From JAHELQ01 sp965603365 (GTDB lineage Bacteria > Acidobacteriota > Aminicenantia > UBA2199): DNA of 64,000 nt. The position numbers were made by a program, and so were the translations under genes. The notes beneath the pieces were generated by a model. It ran no database searches. It was not told the DNA's origin and saw only the letters and a list, made by a program, of their open reading frames with translations. The stretch is taken from positions 1 through 64,000 of the forward strand of contig CBFDCR010000023.1 of NCBI GenBank assembly GCA_965603365.1, written 5' to 3'. This document shows positions 35,147 through 44,150 of this stretch, piece by piece (within the stretch, counting starts at the first letter, position 1; each line of letters opens with the position of its first letter).

Positions 35147-37327
35147 TTAGAAAAATGCTCCCAGGCGCAGTATGGTGTGGCAGACGGCAACCAGCGGCAG
35201 CAGGCCTCTTTGAACCACAGCTTTCAATGGGCGGTGTTTTGAGATGAGGCGGGCCATAGGGGGTGAATAGCGATAATAGGCGTCTACCAGGCCGCGGCCG
35301 AACTCGCTGTTTATAAGGTAGGTGTCCCTGAAGTTTCTCAAGGTGGTTACATAGGGGTGAAGGGGTGAATTAAAAGCGGCCGTGGCAATGAAGCATCTCC
35401 CCGATTTGCCGTCGCCCCCGTTATTGCTGGAGCCTTTTGCCTTTATGGTTATGGTGGCGAAGAAGGAGGTGCGGTTATTATGGGTGTAATCGTCCTGCTG
35501 GTAACCATTAACGGTAATAATGATTCCGATATAATAAGTACCGGCCGGGACATCATCGGGGATGGTGGAACTGATGTCAAAGACAGAGTGGGTTTCCCCA
35601 TCAAGGGTTTCCCAATTCCAGAATGAACCGATTTTGTAATCGTCCGTTTTTATGGTTCTGTCCTTTGACAGGTAAAACCGTACTCTCACGTCCGAAACGT
35701 CATTGTAGCTGATGTTTTCCACGGTGATGTTTTCTAAGGAAATCTGGTCCCCCGGGTAATAGGAGGATGAGTTGGTGGTGGCGTTGTGGAGACCATTACT
35801 GGCATAATAGGACTCGACCCCCACATCGACCGTATTTTTTATGTTCGTCCGTTTGGAATAATCCCGGCGAAAACAGTAGGCATCGGCCACGTGAATGCCG
35901 CGGCCATCCTCGATAAGATCGTGATAGTATTTGTGTACCACCGTCAGTTGATCGTAGTCATAGGTTTCATGATAACCCCATTGGCCTGACTCTCCCCTCT
36001 GCATCCCCCAGGTGTGGGCCACTTCATGCATGGCAAGCGGCCGGAGAAGGATGACATTGGAATTGCCCCAGGCATTCTCTTCACTGTCTGTCCAGTCGTA
36101 GGCGGGGTTGAATAGAATGTCTGATTCCAGGAGTCGCCCGCAGGGGCTTCCCAACCGCCACCAACTGTGAGCCCAGGCGATATAGCCGTTCCAATGAACC
36201 CCGTAGATCCTGAACATGTCGGCATCCTTTACCCAGCCGCAAAATTCATTTATGCCGTTGTGACCGTATTTCCCGTCGCTATTCCTTTTTTGATAGACAC
36301 CCATGAACCAATTCCACGTCTGCCTGGAAGCTTCTATCGTATCGTAAGACCACCAGTCTGACGGTACCGTTTCCAGGACAAAAGGGAGAGTATGGTAACC
36401 GCAGTACCCCAGGGTACCGCCAAAAGGCGCGCTGTCGTTTGCCGGGAAATGGCCGGTTTCCTCATCGTTCTGAGTTATCCAGTCGTCAAAGGTTTTGCTT
36501 TCAATTCTAACAGCCCGTTTTTTGATAGAGATATCCGACTCTTCCCGTTTGAGAATTTTCATTTCTAAATGGGTTTTCAGGGCCTCTTCTTTGATGTAGT
36601 GGATGAAATCCGAGAGGCAAAATGGCTGCGCCGTCCTGTTTTGGTCCGCCGGTTCGGCTCCGGCCGAAGATAGTGAGGCGGTATCTAAGGGATGGTGCGG
36701 TGTCGGCGCCGGGACAGATCGCACGGCGACATCGGCCCGGCTCGGCTCATACACCGGGGCGCCGCCCTGGATGTAGGCCACGGGTAACCTGCCTGTTGTC
36801 AGTCCCCGGGCATCGCCGCCCCGGACGTATTTTCTGCCGGCGGTGAGGACGAACTCTTCGCCGGTTACCACATCCTTCACCACTTCAAAAAATCCCTGGG
36901 GGCCGCCGATCAGGGGATTGATATAGGTTTTGCCGTCATCACTCACAAACAGGAGGTAGCGGTGACCCGGTTGAAAGGATGGGGCAACGCTTACATCGAG
37001 GCATAGATCTCCCACACAGCCACCGGCGTGCTGCAGGATGACAAAAGAAGAGTTATCCTGTACTGCCTGGTGGGTACTATGTACGATCACGATGTCGCTG
37101 AAGAGGACTTCGGTGATGATTAGTGTCTGCTGCTCGTTGAACCGGCTTTCCTGGTTTTCCACGGTCCCGATGAAGATAAGATCCGCGCTCCGGGCGACTT
37201 CGGCAAAGGAGAGGTTTATCTGGGTGGCAACCAACCCGTTCATCATGAACAGCAGAAGGATGCCGGCGCCGGCCCACTTTAAAATGGGGGAGGCGCTATG
37301 ATAATTTTGATCATTTATCTTTTTCAT
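35147..37327 (-). CDS. secreted HExxH metalloprotease-like protein with CARDB-like and CFI-box C-terminal domains
   Basis: A 726-residue exported protein. The signal peptide is at about 17-38 (ILLLFMMNGLVATQINLSF). The N-terminal 150 residues resemble a secreted adhesive fold with two Cys (GGCVGDLC). A zinc motif, MHEVAHTWG, occurs near residue 435, with many Trp/Tyr around it. A CARDB-like beta domain (about 500-640) follows. After a Gly/Ser linker comes GRCFIATAAFNSPLHPYVTTL to YYRYSPPMARLI, the CFI-box C-terminal region, thought to anchor or sort secreted proteins. The substrate is unknown. No cotranscribed partner. Confidence 0.8.
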   Translation of the reverse strand: MKKINDQNYHSASPILKWAGAGILLLFMMNGLVATQINLSFAEVARSADLIFIGTVENQESRFNEQQTLIITEVLFSDIVIVHSTHQAVQDNSSFVILQHAGGCVGDLCLDVSVAPSFQPGHRYLLFVSDDGKTYINPLIGGPQGFFEVVKDVVTGEEFVLTAGRKYVRGGDARGLTTGRLPVAYIQGGAPVYEPSRADVAVRSVPAPTPHHPLDTASLSSAGAEPADQNRTAQPFCLSDFIHYIKEEALKTHLEMKILKREESDISIKKRAVRIESKTFDDWITQNDEETGHFPANDSAPFGGTLGYCGYHTLPFVLETVPSDWWSYDTIEASRQTWNWFMGVYQKRNSDGKYGHNGINEFCGWVKDADMFRIYGVHWNGYIAWAHSWWRLGSPCGRLLESDILFNPAYDWTDSEENAWGNSNVILLRPLAMHEVAHTWGMQRGESGQWGYHETYDYDQLTVVHKYYHDLIEDGRGIHVADAYCFRRDYSKRTNIKNTVDVGVESYYASNGLHNATTNSSSYYPGDQISLENITVENISYNDVSDVRVRFYLSKDRTIKTDDYKIGSFWNWETLDGETHSVFDISSTIPDDVPAGTYYIGIIITVNGYQQDDYTHNNRTSFFATITIKAKGSSNNGGDGKSGRCFIATAAFNSPLHPYVTTLRNFRDTYLINSEFGRGLVDAYYRYSPPMARLISKHRPLKAVVQRGLLPLVAVCHTILRLGAFF

Positions 37328-37495
37328 TTAGCTTCCTTATAAATAAGATTGATGTAAAAATCGTTTTTTGTTCACGATGATATTATAAAGGGAATATTAT
37401 ACTCATGTCAATAGAAGAACGCAGTGTCCTACTTTTTGCCCGTCCCGAATGCTACTATAGTACTCTTTAAGACGCTATAACTTTTTGCTACTCTT

Positions 37496-37514
37496 CTATA
37501 ACTCTGAGTTATAG
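37496..37514 (+). other. 19-bp inverted repeat in 37328-37905 gap
   Basis: CTATAACTC-T-GAGTTATAG is a perfect palindrome around one base. CTATAACT also occurs 21 bp upstream (37475) and CTATAG 20 bp further (37455), so the region has the same about 21-bp rhythm as the named arrays. The gap otherwise holds only the small frame at 37573-37635. Confidence 0.6.
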
Positions 37515-37572
37515 TGAAACGGATTAGGGCTGAGGGGCAGTTCACACAAGCGAGGAATATGAAACATGTGAC

Positions 37573-37635
37573 CTAAGTGCCGGTCTGGAATACCAGTAGA
37601 TAGGGCACAGCCCACATAACCAAACCTCTCTTCAT
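37573..37635 (-). CDS. 20-residue hydrophobic micro-ORF with consensus ribosome site
   Basis: MKRGLVMWAVPYLLVFQTGT, preceded by GAAAGGAGGAACGT at ideal spacing. The site is among the best in the window, yet the frame stops after 20 codons. It looks like the start of a signal peptide, so it may be the remnant of an exported protein, or a genuine membrane micropeptide. No partner is evident. Confidence 0.4.
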   Translation of the reverse strand: MKRGLVMWAVPYLLVFQTGT

Positions 37636-37905
37636 ACGTTCCTCCTTTCTCCCATCAGTTTATTACACGGCGCTATTTATTTCAAGCCCCCCTCTTTTTT
37701 GTGTGGCTGACTAAAAAAATTAAAAAATAGTTGCTGGATAGTTGAATAATTTGCACATTTTGTGTAAAATTATCTATGATCGTCGAATTTGTGAATATCG
37801 CTTTTCCCACTTATTTCTCTGTAGAGCTTTTGCTAAACTGAAGCCGAATCTGATGTTCCATATTCGCCTGTTCATTTTTTCATTGTTCAAAATACCTGAT
37901 TATAG

Positions 37906-39873
37906 ATGATATACAAAAGAAAGACCAGTAGTGAAAAGATAAATCGAGAGCTCCTTATGGAGCTGGAAGAGTTGCGGCTGAAGGCCCGGGAGTTTGAGGG
38001 CCGGAAAGAAAAATACCTGGCTGTGCTGGAGCAGAGCAAAGACAATATTTTTTTATTGGATCTGGAAACCCGGTCTATCCTGGAAGCCAACCGGGCCCTG
38101 CGGGAGTTACTGGGGTATACTGACGATGAGATGACCCGACTCACCGTCTACGATTTCATCGTGGCTCCCCCTGAAGACGTGGATCAAAAGATCGCCGAAG
38201 TGGTTGAGAGGGGCAGCATCTTTTTGAGTCACCGGAAATACCGCAGCCGGCAGGGCCGGCTGGTGGATGTCGAGGTGAGTGCCAATTTAATCGCCTATTC
38301 CGGGAAGCAGGCGCTCTGTATCGTGTCGCGGGACATCGGGCAGCGGCTTCAAACCGAAAAGGTGTTAGCGGCCAGCGAAGAGAAATACAAAAGCCTGATC
38401 CAGGCATCCAATGATGGAATGTACTTACTGTACAACCGTAAATTTGAGGTCATCAATCCCAAATTTGAAGAGATGTTTGAGGTCACTCTTGAAGATGTGA
38501 ACCGGCCCGACTTTGATTTTATTGAATTGGTAGCATCCAGGAGTCGGCCCTTGATCGAGGAGAGGAATCAGAAGATGCTGCGCGGTGAATCGCTGGATTC
38601 AAAATATGAGTTTACCGCCATATCGAAAAGTGGTAAGGAAATCGACGTGGAGGCCTCTGTTTCTTATATTAAATACAAAGACGGCATCGCTGTACAGGGG
38701 GTGATCAGGGATATCACCGAAAGAAAAAGGTTGGAGCAGCATCTCATCCAGGCCCAGAAGATGGAAGCCCTGGGCACGCTGGCCGGGGGAATTGCCCATG
38801 ATTTTAACAACATCCTGGGAGCTATAATCGGGTATGCAGAATTGTCGCTTTACGAGGTACCTTCGGAAGACCCTATTCACCGTAATTTGGGTCGGATCCT
38901 GGATGCTTCTGAGCGGGCCCGGGAGTTGATTAAGCAGATCCTGGCCTTCAGCCGGCGGAGTCAATATAAACGCAAGCCGCTAAGGGTCAGCCAGGTGGCT
39001 TCAGAGGCCTTGAGGCTCCTGAGGTCCATTTTACCGGCCAACGTTGTAGTTCGTTATGAGGCGGAGAAAAATAACAGTCTGGCGTTGGCAGACCCGGTTC
39101 AGATTCACCAGGTGATGATGAATCTGGCTTCCAATGCCGCCGATGCCATGCAGGAGCGGGGCGGAGTGCTGACGTTTAGCTTGAGGGATGTGAGTATCGT
39201 CAACCGGCCCCCCGGTAAAGAAGATTTCAAGCCCGGCCCTTATGTAGAGCTGACAGTCAGCGATACCGGTCATGGTATGACACCGGAAGTTATGAAGAGA
39301 ATATTCGAACCTTATTTTACCACCAAAGAACTGGGCAGGGGCACCGGCATGGGGCTGGCGGTGGTTCATGGTATTGTGAAGAGTTATAATGGCGATATCT
39401 CCGTTTACAGTGAGCCCGGTGAAGGTTCGGTCTTTAAGATCTTACTGCCCCGGGTGGGGAAAGCCGAAGCGGCCGACAGCCGACCCAAAATCACCATCAT
39501 TGGTGGAGACGAACGGATTCTTTTTGTGGATGATGAGAAAGATCTGGTGACGGTGGGGAAAAAGATATTGGAGCAATTGGGGTATACGGTCGTTTCCAGT
39601 ACCAGCAGTTTGGATGCCCTGGATGAATTCCGGGCTGCGCCGGGACAATTCGATCTGGTTATCACCGACCAGACCATGCCCTATATGACAGGCGTTCAAC
39701 TGGCGGAAAATTTACAGAAAGTTCGCCCCAATATTCCCATTATATTATGTACCGGTTTCAGCCAGACGGTTGCCCGTGAGAGGTGCCTGGAGTTGGGAAT
39801 CAAAGAGTTTGTGTTGAAACCCATCAACCGCCAGCATCTGGCCCAGGCGATCCGCCGTGCCCTGAGTGGTTAA
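37906..39873 (+). CDS. PAS-PAS hybrid histidine kinase with C-terminal receiver
   Basis: A 655-residue soluble hybrid kinase. A short coiled coil (1-40) leads to two PAS domains (about 42-150: DNIFLLDLETRSILEANRAL to RDIGQR; about 155-275: YLLYNRKFEVINPKFEEMF to VIRDITERKRLE). HisKA has His in LAGGIAHDFNNILGAI, and HATPase has NLASNAADAM, DTGHGM and GTGMGLAVVHGIV. The receiver (about 540-655) has ILFVDDEKD, phospho-acceptor Asp in LVITDQTMPYM, and Lys in FVLKPI. The GGIAHDFNNILG class commonly pairs with a terminal receiver. No cognate output gene is adjacent. No clear ribosome site at 37906, so the exact start is uncertain. Confidence 0.9.
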   Translation: MIYKRKTSSEKINRELLMELEELRLKAREFEGRKEKYLAVLEQSKDNIFLLDLETRSILEANRALRELLGYTDDEMTRLTVYDFIVAPPEDVDQKIAEVVERGSIFLSHRKYRSRQGRLVDVEVSANLIAYSGKQALCIVSRDIGQRLQTEKVLAASEEKYKSLIQASNDGMYLLYNRKFEVINPKFEEMFEVTLEDVNRPDFDFIELVASRSRPLIEERNQKMLRGESLDSKYEFTAISKSGKEIDVEASVSYIKYKDGIAVQGVIRDITERKRLEQHLIQAQKMEALGTLAGGIAHDFNNILGAIIGYAELSLYEVPSEDPIHRNLGRILDASERARELIKQILAFSRRSQYKRKPLRVSQVASEALRLLRSILPANVVVRYEAEKNNSLALADPVQIHQVMMNLASNAADAMQERGGVLTFSLRDVSIVNRPPGKEDFKPGPYVELTVSDTGHGMTPEVMKRIFEPYFTTKELGRGTGMGLAVVHGIVKSYNGDISVYSEPGEGSVFKILLPRVGKAEAADSRPKITIIGGDERILFVDDEKDLVTVGKKILEQLGYTVVSSTSSLDALDEFRAAPGQFDLVITDQTMPYMTGVQLAENLQKVRPNIPIILCTGFSQTVARERCLELGIKEFVLKPINRQHLAQAIRRALSG

Positions 39874-40036
39874 CGCCTCTATATATTCAGGCTCCTGACT
39901 TCTGGCTTCCGAATTCCAGTGTCAATATTCTAAATCCAGAATGAATGAAACTACGACTTTAAAATTATAGTGTACAGGAGTATAATGGGGAATAAATGTA
40001 CACTTGTCCGACAAATAAGGTGTTTGAGGAGGAAAC

Positions 40037-41164
40037 ATGAAAACGATGAAGTTATGTTTGGTTTTATTTTTAATGGTAACGGTTTTGTCCCATGTGGGAT
40101 GGGCCCGAAAGGCCAGGGGAAAACCCCTGATCCAACTGGCCATCCTGCTCGATACCAGCGGCAGCATGCAAGGACTGATCGAACAGGCCAAGACCCAGTT
40201 GTGGAATATTGTCAATACCATGGCCACTGCCAAACGGGATGGGGCTGTGCCTAAATTGGAAGTGGCCCTCTACGAGTACGGCAAAAGTACGATTCCCGCG
40301 CCCGAAGGCTACTTGCGCCAGATTGTCCCCCTGTCCGAAGATCTGGATAAAATTTCCGAAGAGTTGTTCAAATTGAGTACCAACGGCGGCTATGAATACT
40401 GCGGCCAGGTGATCCAGGCGGCGGTGGACGGCCTGACGTGGAGTCCCCACCACAATGACTACAAGGTGATCTTTATTGCCGGCAACGAACCCTTTACTCA
40501 AGGGAAAGTGGATTATCACCAGTCATGCAAGACCTCCATCTCTAAGGGGGTTATTGTCAACACCATCTTTTGCGGCAATGCCGACGAGGGCATTCGCACC
40601 CAGTGGAAAGACGGCGCCGATTTGGCCGACGGCCAGTATATGAATATCGATCACAACAAGAAGATCGTCCACATCTCGGCCCCCCAGGACAAAGAGATCG
40701 TTCACCTGGGTCAGGAGTTAAACAAGACCTATGTGGCCTACGGTAAAGGCGGGACCGCCAAAAAAGAACGGCAGGCCCGGCAGGATCAAAATGCCATGGC
40801 CGCCGGCGAAGCGGTGATGGCCCAGCGGGCCGTAACCAAGGCCTCCGGACAGTATCGCAATGTCGGCTGGGACCTGGTGGATGCCGAGAAAGAGGGTAAA
40901 GTCAAGGTGGAAGAACTGGAGGAGGATGAACTGCCGGAAGAGATGAAGAAGATGAGCCCCAAAGAGCGGAAGGCTTATGTGGAGAAGCAAAAAAAGAAGA
41001 GAGAGGCGATCCAGGCCCAGATCAGCCAGTTGAAGAAAGATCGGGAAACGTATGTGGCCGAGAAGCGGAAAGAGATGAGCGACGACGACACCCTCGATGC
41101 GGTGATGGTCAAGGCCATCAAGGACCAGGCCAGCCAGAAGAAGTTTAAATTTGAAAAGAAATGA
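40037..41164 (+). CDS. exported VWA-domain protein
   Basis: A 375-residue protein with a signal peptide (MKTMKLCLVLFLMVTVLSHVGWA) and a strong ribosome site (GAGGAGGAAAC). The VWA domain (about 32-230) has the metal-binding DTSGSM motif and FIAGNEPFTQG. The C-terminal 130 residues are a charged helical region rich in Lys/Glu (EEMKKMSPKERKAYVEKQ). VWA domains bind protein ligands through a metal ion. Its stop overlaps the ATG of the VIT-VWA gene, forming a two-gene operon ended by the terminator at 43435. Confidence 0.9.
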   Translation: MKTMKLCLVLFLMVTVLSHVGWARKARGKPLIQLAILLDTSGSMQGLIEQAKTQLWNIVNTMATAKRDGAVPKLEVALYEYGKSTIPAPEGYLRQIVPLSEDLDKISEELFKLSTNGGYEYCGQVIQAAVDGLTWSPHHNDYKVIFIAGNEPFTQGKVDYHQSCKTSISKGVIVNTIFCGNADEGIRTQWKDGADLADGQYMNIDHNKKIVHISAPQDKEIVHLGQELNKTYVAYGKGGTAKKERQARQDQNAMAAGEAVMAQRAVTKASGQYRNVGWDLVDAEKEGKVKVEELEEDELPEEMKKMSPKERKAYVEKQKKKREAIQAQISQLKKDRETYVAEKRKEMSDDDTLDAVMVKAIKDQASQKKFKFEKK

Positions 41165-43419
41165 GGGATAAGATGTATTTGTTAAGAAAGATAAATATCG
41201 CTCTATCCCTGCTGATCATCCTGGTATTCTCATCCCCGGTCTTTGCCGACGGCTTTATCGTCGTGCCCCGTCCGCCTCATCCCCCCAGGCCCCTGCCGCC
41301 CCATGGCTTTCACCCCTTTCCCCTGGAGGTCAAATACCACCGGGTGGAGGTCAAGATCGAGGATCAAATTGCCGTGACCCGGATCGACCAGGCCTTTTAC
41401 AACCCTTCCCCTCGAAGGCTGGAGGGCTACTACCTATTCCCCATTCCCAGGGGTGCGGTGATCAAGAAATTCAGCATGTACATCGACGGCCGGGAGACCG
41501 AGGCGGAATTGCTGGATGCCGGGAAGGCCCGTAAGATCTACGAGGATATTGTCAGGCGGCTAAAAGATCCCGCCTTGCTGGAGTACAGCGATACCGGGGT
41601 GTTTAAGGTGCGGATATTCCCCATCGAGCCTCATTCTACCAAGCGGGTCAAGATGTCTTATACCGAAGTATTGAACAAAGACGACCATACCATTGAATAT
41701 TTGTATCCCCTGAATACCGAGAAATTTTCCGCCAAACCCCTCAAGGATGTCAGTATCAAGGTGGACATCCACTCCGGCGAAGAGATCCGCAGCGTCTACT
41801 GCCCCACCCACCAGGTAGAGATCATCCGCAAGGGCGGTCACCGGGCGGTGGTGGGCTACGAGGAGAAGGACATCAAGCCCGATATCGACTTCAAACTCTA
41901 CTATTCCCTCAGCCAGAAGGAGTTGGGCATCTCCCTGTTGACCTACCAGAAGAGGGGCGAAGACGGTTATTTCTTCTTGAATCTGACCCCCGGTCACGGC
42001 AATGAACGCCGGCAGGTTATCGAGAAGGATATCGCCTTTGTGCTGGATGTCTCCGGCAGCATGGCGGGCAAGAAACTGGAACAGGCCCGCCAGGCGCTCC
42101 TCTTCTGCATCGAAAACCTAAACCGGGGCGACCGCTTTGACATCATTCGCTTCTCCACCGAAGCCGAGGCCCTGTTTGGCCGGTTGTCCGCCGTCAATGA
42201 ACGGAATCTCGATTCGGCCCGGGAATTTATCCGGCAGTTGAAACCCATTGGCGGCACCAATATCGAGGAGGCCCTCTCCCTGGCCCTGGACATGAAGAGG
42301 CAGCATTCCAGGCCCTACATGGTGATTTTCCTGACCGACGGTAAACCCACCATCGGCGAGACCGGTGAAGCCGCCCTGCTCGATAAGATCGAGCGATTCA
42401 ACCCCAAGCATACCCGGATATTTACCTTCGGCATCGGCAGCGAGATCAACACCCATTTGCTGGATAAAATCACCGAGACGACCCGGGCCTTTCGCACCTA
42501 TATCACCCCCGAGGAGGATATCGAAGTCAAGGTCTCCAACTTCTATTCAAAAGTCCAGTCCCCGGTACTCACCAATATCAAACTTGAATTTCCCGCCGGG
42601 ATCAAGACCTCGAAGATATATCCCCGGGATTTACCGGATCTCTTTAAGGGGTCGTCGCTATCCTTGCTGGGCCGGTACCGGGGCAGCGGTAAAGGTAAGA
42701 TTGTACTGGGCGGCAAGATGGGGGATCAAACCAGGAACTTCGAGTTTAGCGGCGCCTTTGCCGCCGATGATGAAAAATATGATTTCATCCCGCCCCTATG
42801 GGCGGCCCGGCGCATCGGCTATTTGTTGGATCAGATCCGCCTCCACGGCGACAGCAAGGAACTGGTGGACGAAGTAACGGCATTGGCCCGTGACTTCGGC
42901 ATCATCACCCCCTATACCAGCTACCTGATCGTGGAGGATGAGAAGACCAGGGTGCGGCGTCGTGAGATCAGGGCGGTGGATCAGACCATGGGGCGTATTG
43001 CCGAACACGATCGGGCTTTTGAGAAGAAGAATGCCGAGGAGTTTTCCGACATCCGGGTCAAGTCCGGCGCCCCCAGTGTGCGCACCAGTAAGGAGTTCCA
43101 ACAGTTAAACTACGCCCAGAACTACGCCGAGACCCAGCAGGGGCGGGGCCGGCTCGATTACCGGGACGGCGAAGGCCGGGTGCAGAATGTGATGCAGCAG
43201 GTGCGCAATATCCAGGGCCGGGCCTTTTACCAGACCGGCAAATTCTGGGTGGATTCGCAGATCCAGGTGCAGAAGCAGGCCCAGCCGCAGCGCATCCAGT
43301 TCGCCAGCAAAGAGTATTTCGACCTGCTGCGTAAGGAATCCGGAGCCGCCCAGTTACTGGCCCTGGGCCAGAACGTCCGCTTTGTCCTCAACAACACCTT
43401 CTACGAAATCTACGAATAG
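41161..43419 (+). CDS. VIT and VWA domain protein (inter-alpha-trypsin-inhibitor heavy-chain-like)
   Basis: A 752-residue exported protein with signal peptide (INIALSLLIILVFSSPVFADG) and then a Pro/His-rich segment. The VIT domain (about 55-190) shows TRIDQAFYNPSPRRLEGYYLFPIP and KFSMYIDGRE. The VWA domain begins at about 290 with FVLDVSGSMAGKKL, the MIDAS motif, and has FLTDGKPTIGE. The C-terminus is helical and Gln-rich. An internal ATG 4 codons in (41173) is an equally possible start. Such pairs with an upstream VWA gene are common in Bacteroidota and Acidobacteriota-like genomes; function is unknown, probably surface or matrix binding. Confidence 0.92.
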   Translation: MRDKMYLLRKINIALSLLIILVFSSPVFADGFIVVPRPPHPPRPLPPHGFHPFPLEVKYHRVEVKIEDQIAVTRIDQAFYNPSPRRLEGYYLFPIPRGAVIKKFSMYIDGRETEAELLDAGKARKIYEDIVRRLKDPALLEYSDTGVFKVRIFPIEPHSTKRVKMSYTEVLNKDDHTIEYLYPLNTEKFSAKPLKDVSIKVDIHSGEEIRSVYCPTHQVEIIRKGGHRAVVGYEEKDIKPDIDFKLYYSLSQKELGISLLTYQKRGEDGYFFLNLTPGHGNERRQVIEKDIAFVLDVSGSMAGKKLEQARQALLFCIENLNRGDRFDIIRFSTEAEALFGRLSAVNERNLDSAREFIRQLKPIGGTNIEEALSLALDMKRQHSRPYMVIFLTDGKPTIGETGEAALLDKIERFNPKHTRIFTFGIGSEINTHLLDKITETTRAFRTYITPEEDIEVKVSNFYSKVQSPVLTNIKLEFPAGIKTSKIYPRDLPDLFKGSSLSLLGRYRGSGKGKIVLGGKMGDQTRNFEFSGAFAADDEKYDFIPPLWAARRIGYLLDQIRLHGDSKELVDEVTALARDFGIITPYTSYLIVEDEKTRVRRREIRAVDQTMGRIAEHDRAFEKKNAEEFSDIRVKSGAPSVRTSKEFQQLNYAQNYAETQQGRGRLDYRDGEGRVQNVMQQVRNIQGRAFYQTGKFWVDSQIQVQKQAQPQRIQFASKEYFDLLRKESGAAQLLALGQNVRFVLNNTFYEIYE

Positions 43420-43434
43420 ACACCACTAAACTAA

Positions 43435-43468
43435 AGGCGGGATCACCCGATCCCGCCTCCCTCTTTTT
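43435..43468 (+). terminator. rho-independent terminator
   Basis: AGGCGGGATC, loop ACCC, GATCCCGCCT: a perfect 10-bp stem followed by CCCTCTTTTT. It ends the VWA/VIT-VWA operon 16 bp after its stop codon. Confidence 0.92.
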
Positions 43469-43474
43469 ATGATT

Positions 43475-43513
43475 CCATTGGTTATTGGTTATTGGTTATT
43501 GGCTATTTTGCCA
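43475..43513 (+). repeat. ATTGGTT-type short tandem repeat
   Basis: CATTGGTTATTGGTTATTGG continues with another GTTATTGG and then CTATTTTGCCA: a 7-bp tandem repeat. A degenerate copy ending TATTTTGCA occurs at 49929-49958, also just upstream of a gene. It may be a dispersed intergenic element of this genome. Confidence 0.6.
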
Positions 43514-43520
43514 TGACCAT

Positions 43521-43549
43521 TTGACAAAGAAAATGCAATTCAATATAAT
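43521..43549 (+). promoter_or_regulatory. consensus sigma70 promoter for small membrane protein
   Basis: TTGACA (43521-43526), 17 bp, TATAAT (43544-43549): both hexamers are perfect. It lies 34 bp before the ATG at 43583, which has an AAAGGAGATAAAC ribosome site. Confidence 0.85.
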
Positions 43550-43582
43550 TTAAACGTAAACTACCTGTAAAGGAGATAAACA

Positions 43583-43774
43583 ATGAGCCAAGAAACGTGT
43601 CATTTACATCAAAGCGGTCCCGCCGGTGCGGTCTATGGATTGGGTTTAATCGGCGCATTAGTGTATTACATATCGACTGCAACCGGCTTTTGGGTAGGTG
43701 TGCTGGGTGTTCTAAAGGCAATAGTCTGGCCGGTATTTTTTGTTTACGGATTGTTAAAATTCATAGGAGCGTGA
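43583..43774 (+). CDS. small conserved membrane protein
   Basis: A 63-residue protein: a short Cys/His-containing N-terminus (MSQETCHLHQSGPAG) and two membrane helices (GLGLIGALVYYISTATGFW and GVLKAIVWPVFFVYGLLKFIG). A perfect promoter and strong ribosome site show it is a real, probably well-expressed gene. Similar short proteins are found in other anaerobes to my knowledge, without a known function. Monocistronic. Confidence 0.8.
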   Translation: MSQETCHLHQSGPAGAVYGLGLIGALVYYISTATGFWVGVLGVLKAIVWPVFFVYGLLKFIGA

Positions 43775-43804
43775 AGGGAAGCAAAAGGGGACAGGCGGGG
43801 AAGA

Positions 43805-43966
43805 GTGCCTCTAAATGATAAAACCCGGAAAAAATCGGTTGATAAACACTCTCTTTTTAATAAATTATGCGGCCTATGGGAAAACAGGGACGATATTACC
43901 CTTGAAAGCATAAGAGACAAAGCGTGGAAACGGGGAGGCGAAAGGGGGCAAACAAAGGGGCATTAA
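43805..43966 (+). pseudogene. antitoxin-like fragment
   Basis: A 53-codon frame from GTG 43805. Its second half, LCGLWENRDDITLESIRDKA followed by WKR, matches the conserved C-terminal tail of a class of VapB-type antitoxins (GxWxDRDDITxESIRxKAWxR). The N-terminal half does not look like a DNA-binding domain, and no PIN gene follows; 43970-44040 shows only non-coding-like sequence. It is probably the leftover of a lost toxin-antitoxin pair. Confidence 0.5.
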
Positions 43967-44112
43967 AACGTGGTGGATAAAATTCAGTTATCTATCGTCT
44001 CTAAATATCCCACAGTTCACAAAATGATATTTCCTTCAAAATAAAATTGCAAACATAGGCTTAGACAATGGTGGCGACTTTACTCTTTAATTCGGAGAAG
44101 CTTTATATTTCG

Positions 44113-44141
44113 TTTACACTATTCTTTGGTTATAGTATAAT
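44113..44141 (+). promoter_or_regulatory. strong promoter abutting the STAND nuclease gene
   Basis: TTTACA (44113-44118), 17 bp, TATAAT (44136-44141). The -10 box ends directly before the ATG at 44142, so transcription should begin near 44148-44150. The transcript would then start just before the second in-frame ATG (44151), implying leaderless translation. Confidence 0.75.
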
Positions 44142-44150
44142 ATGAGAGAA

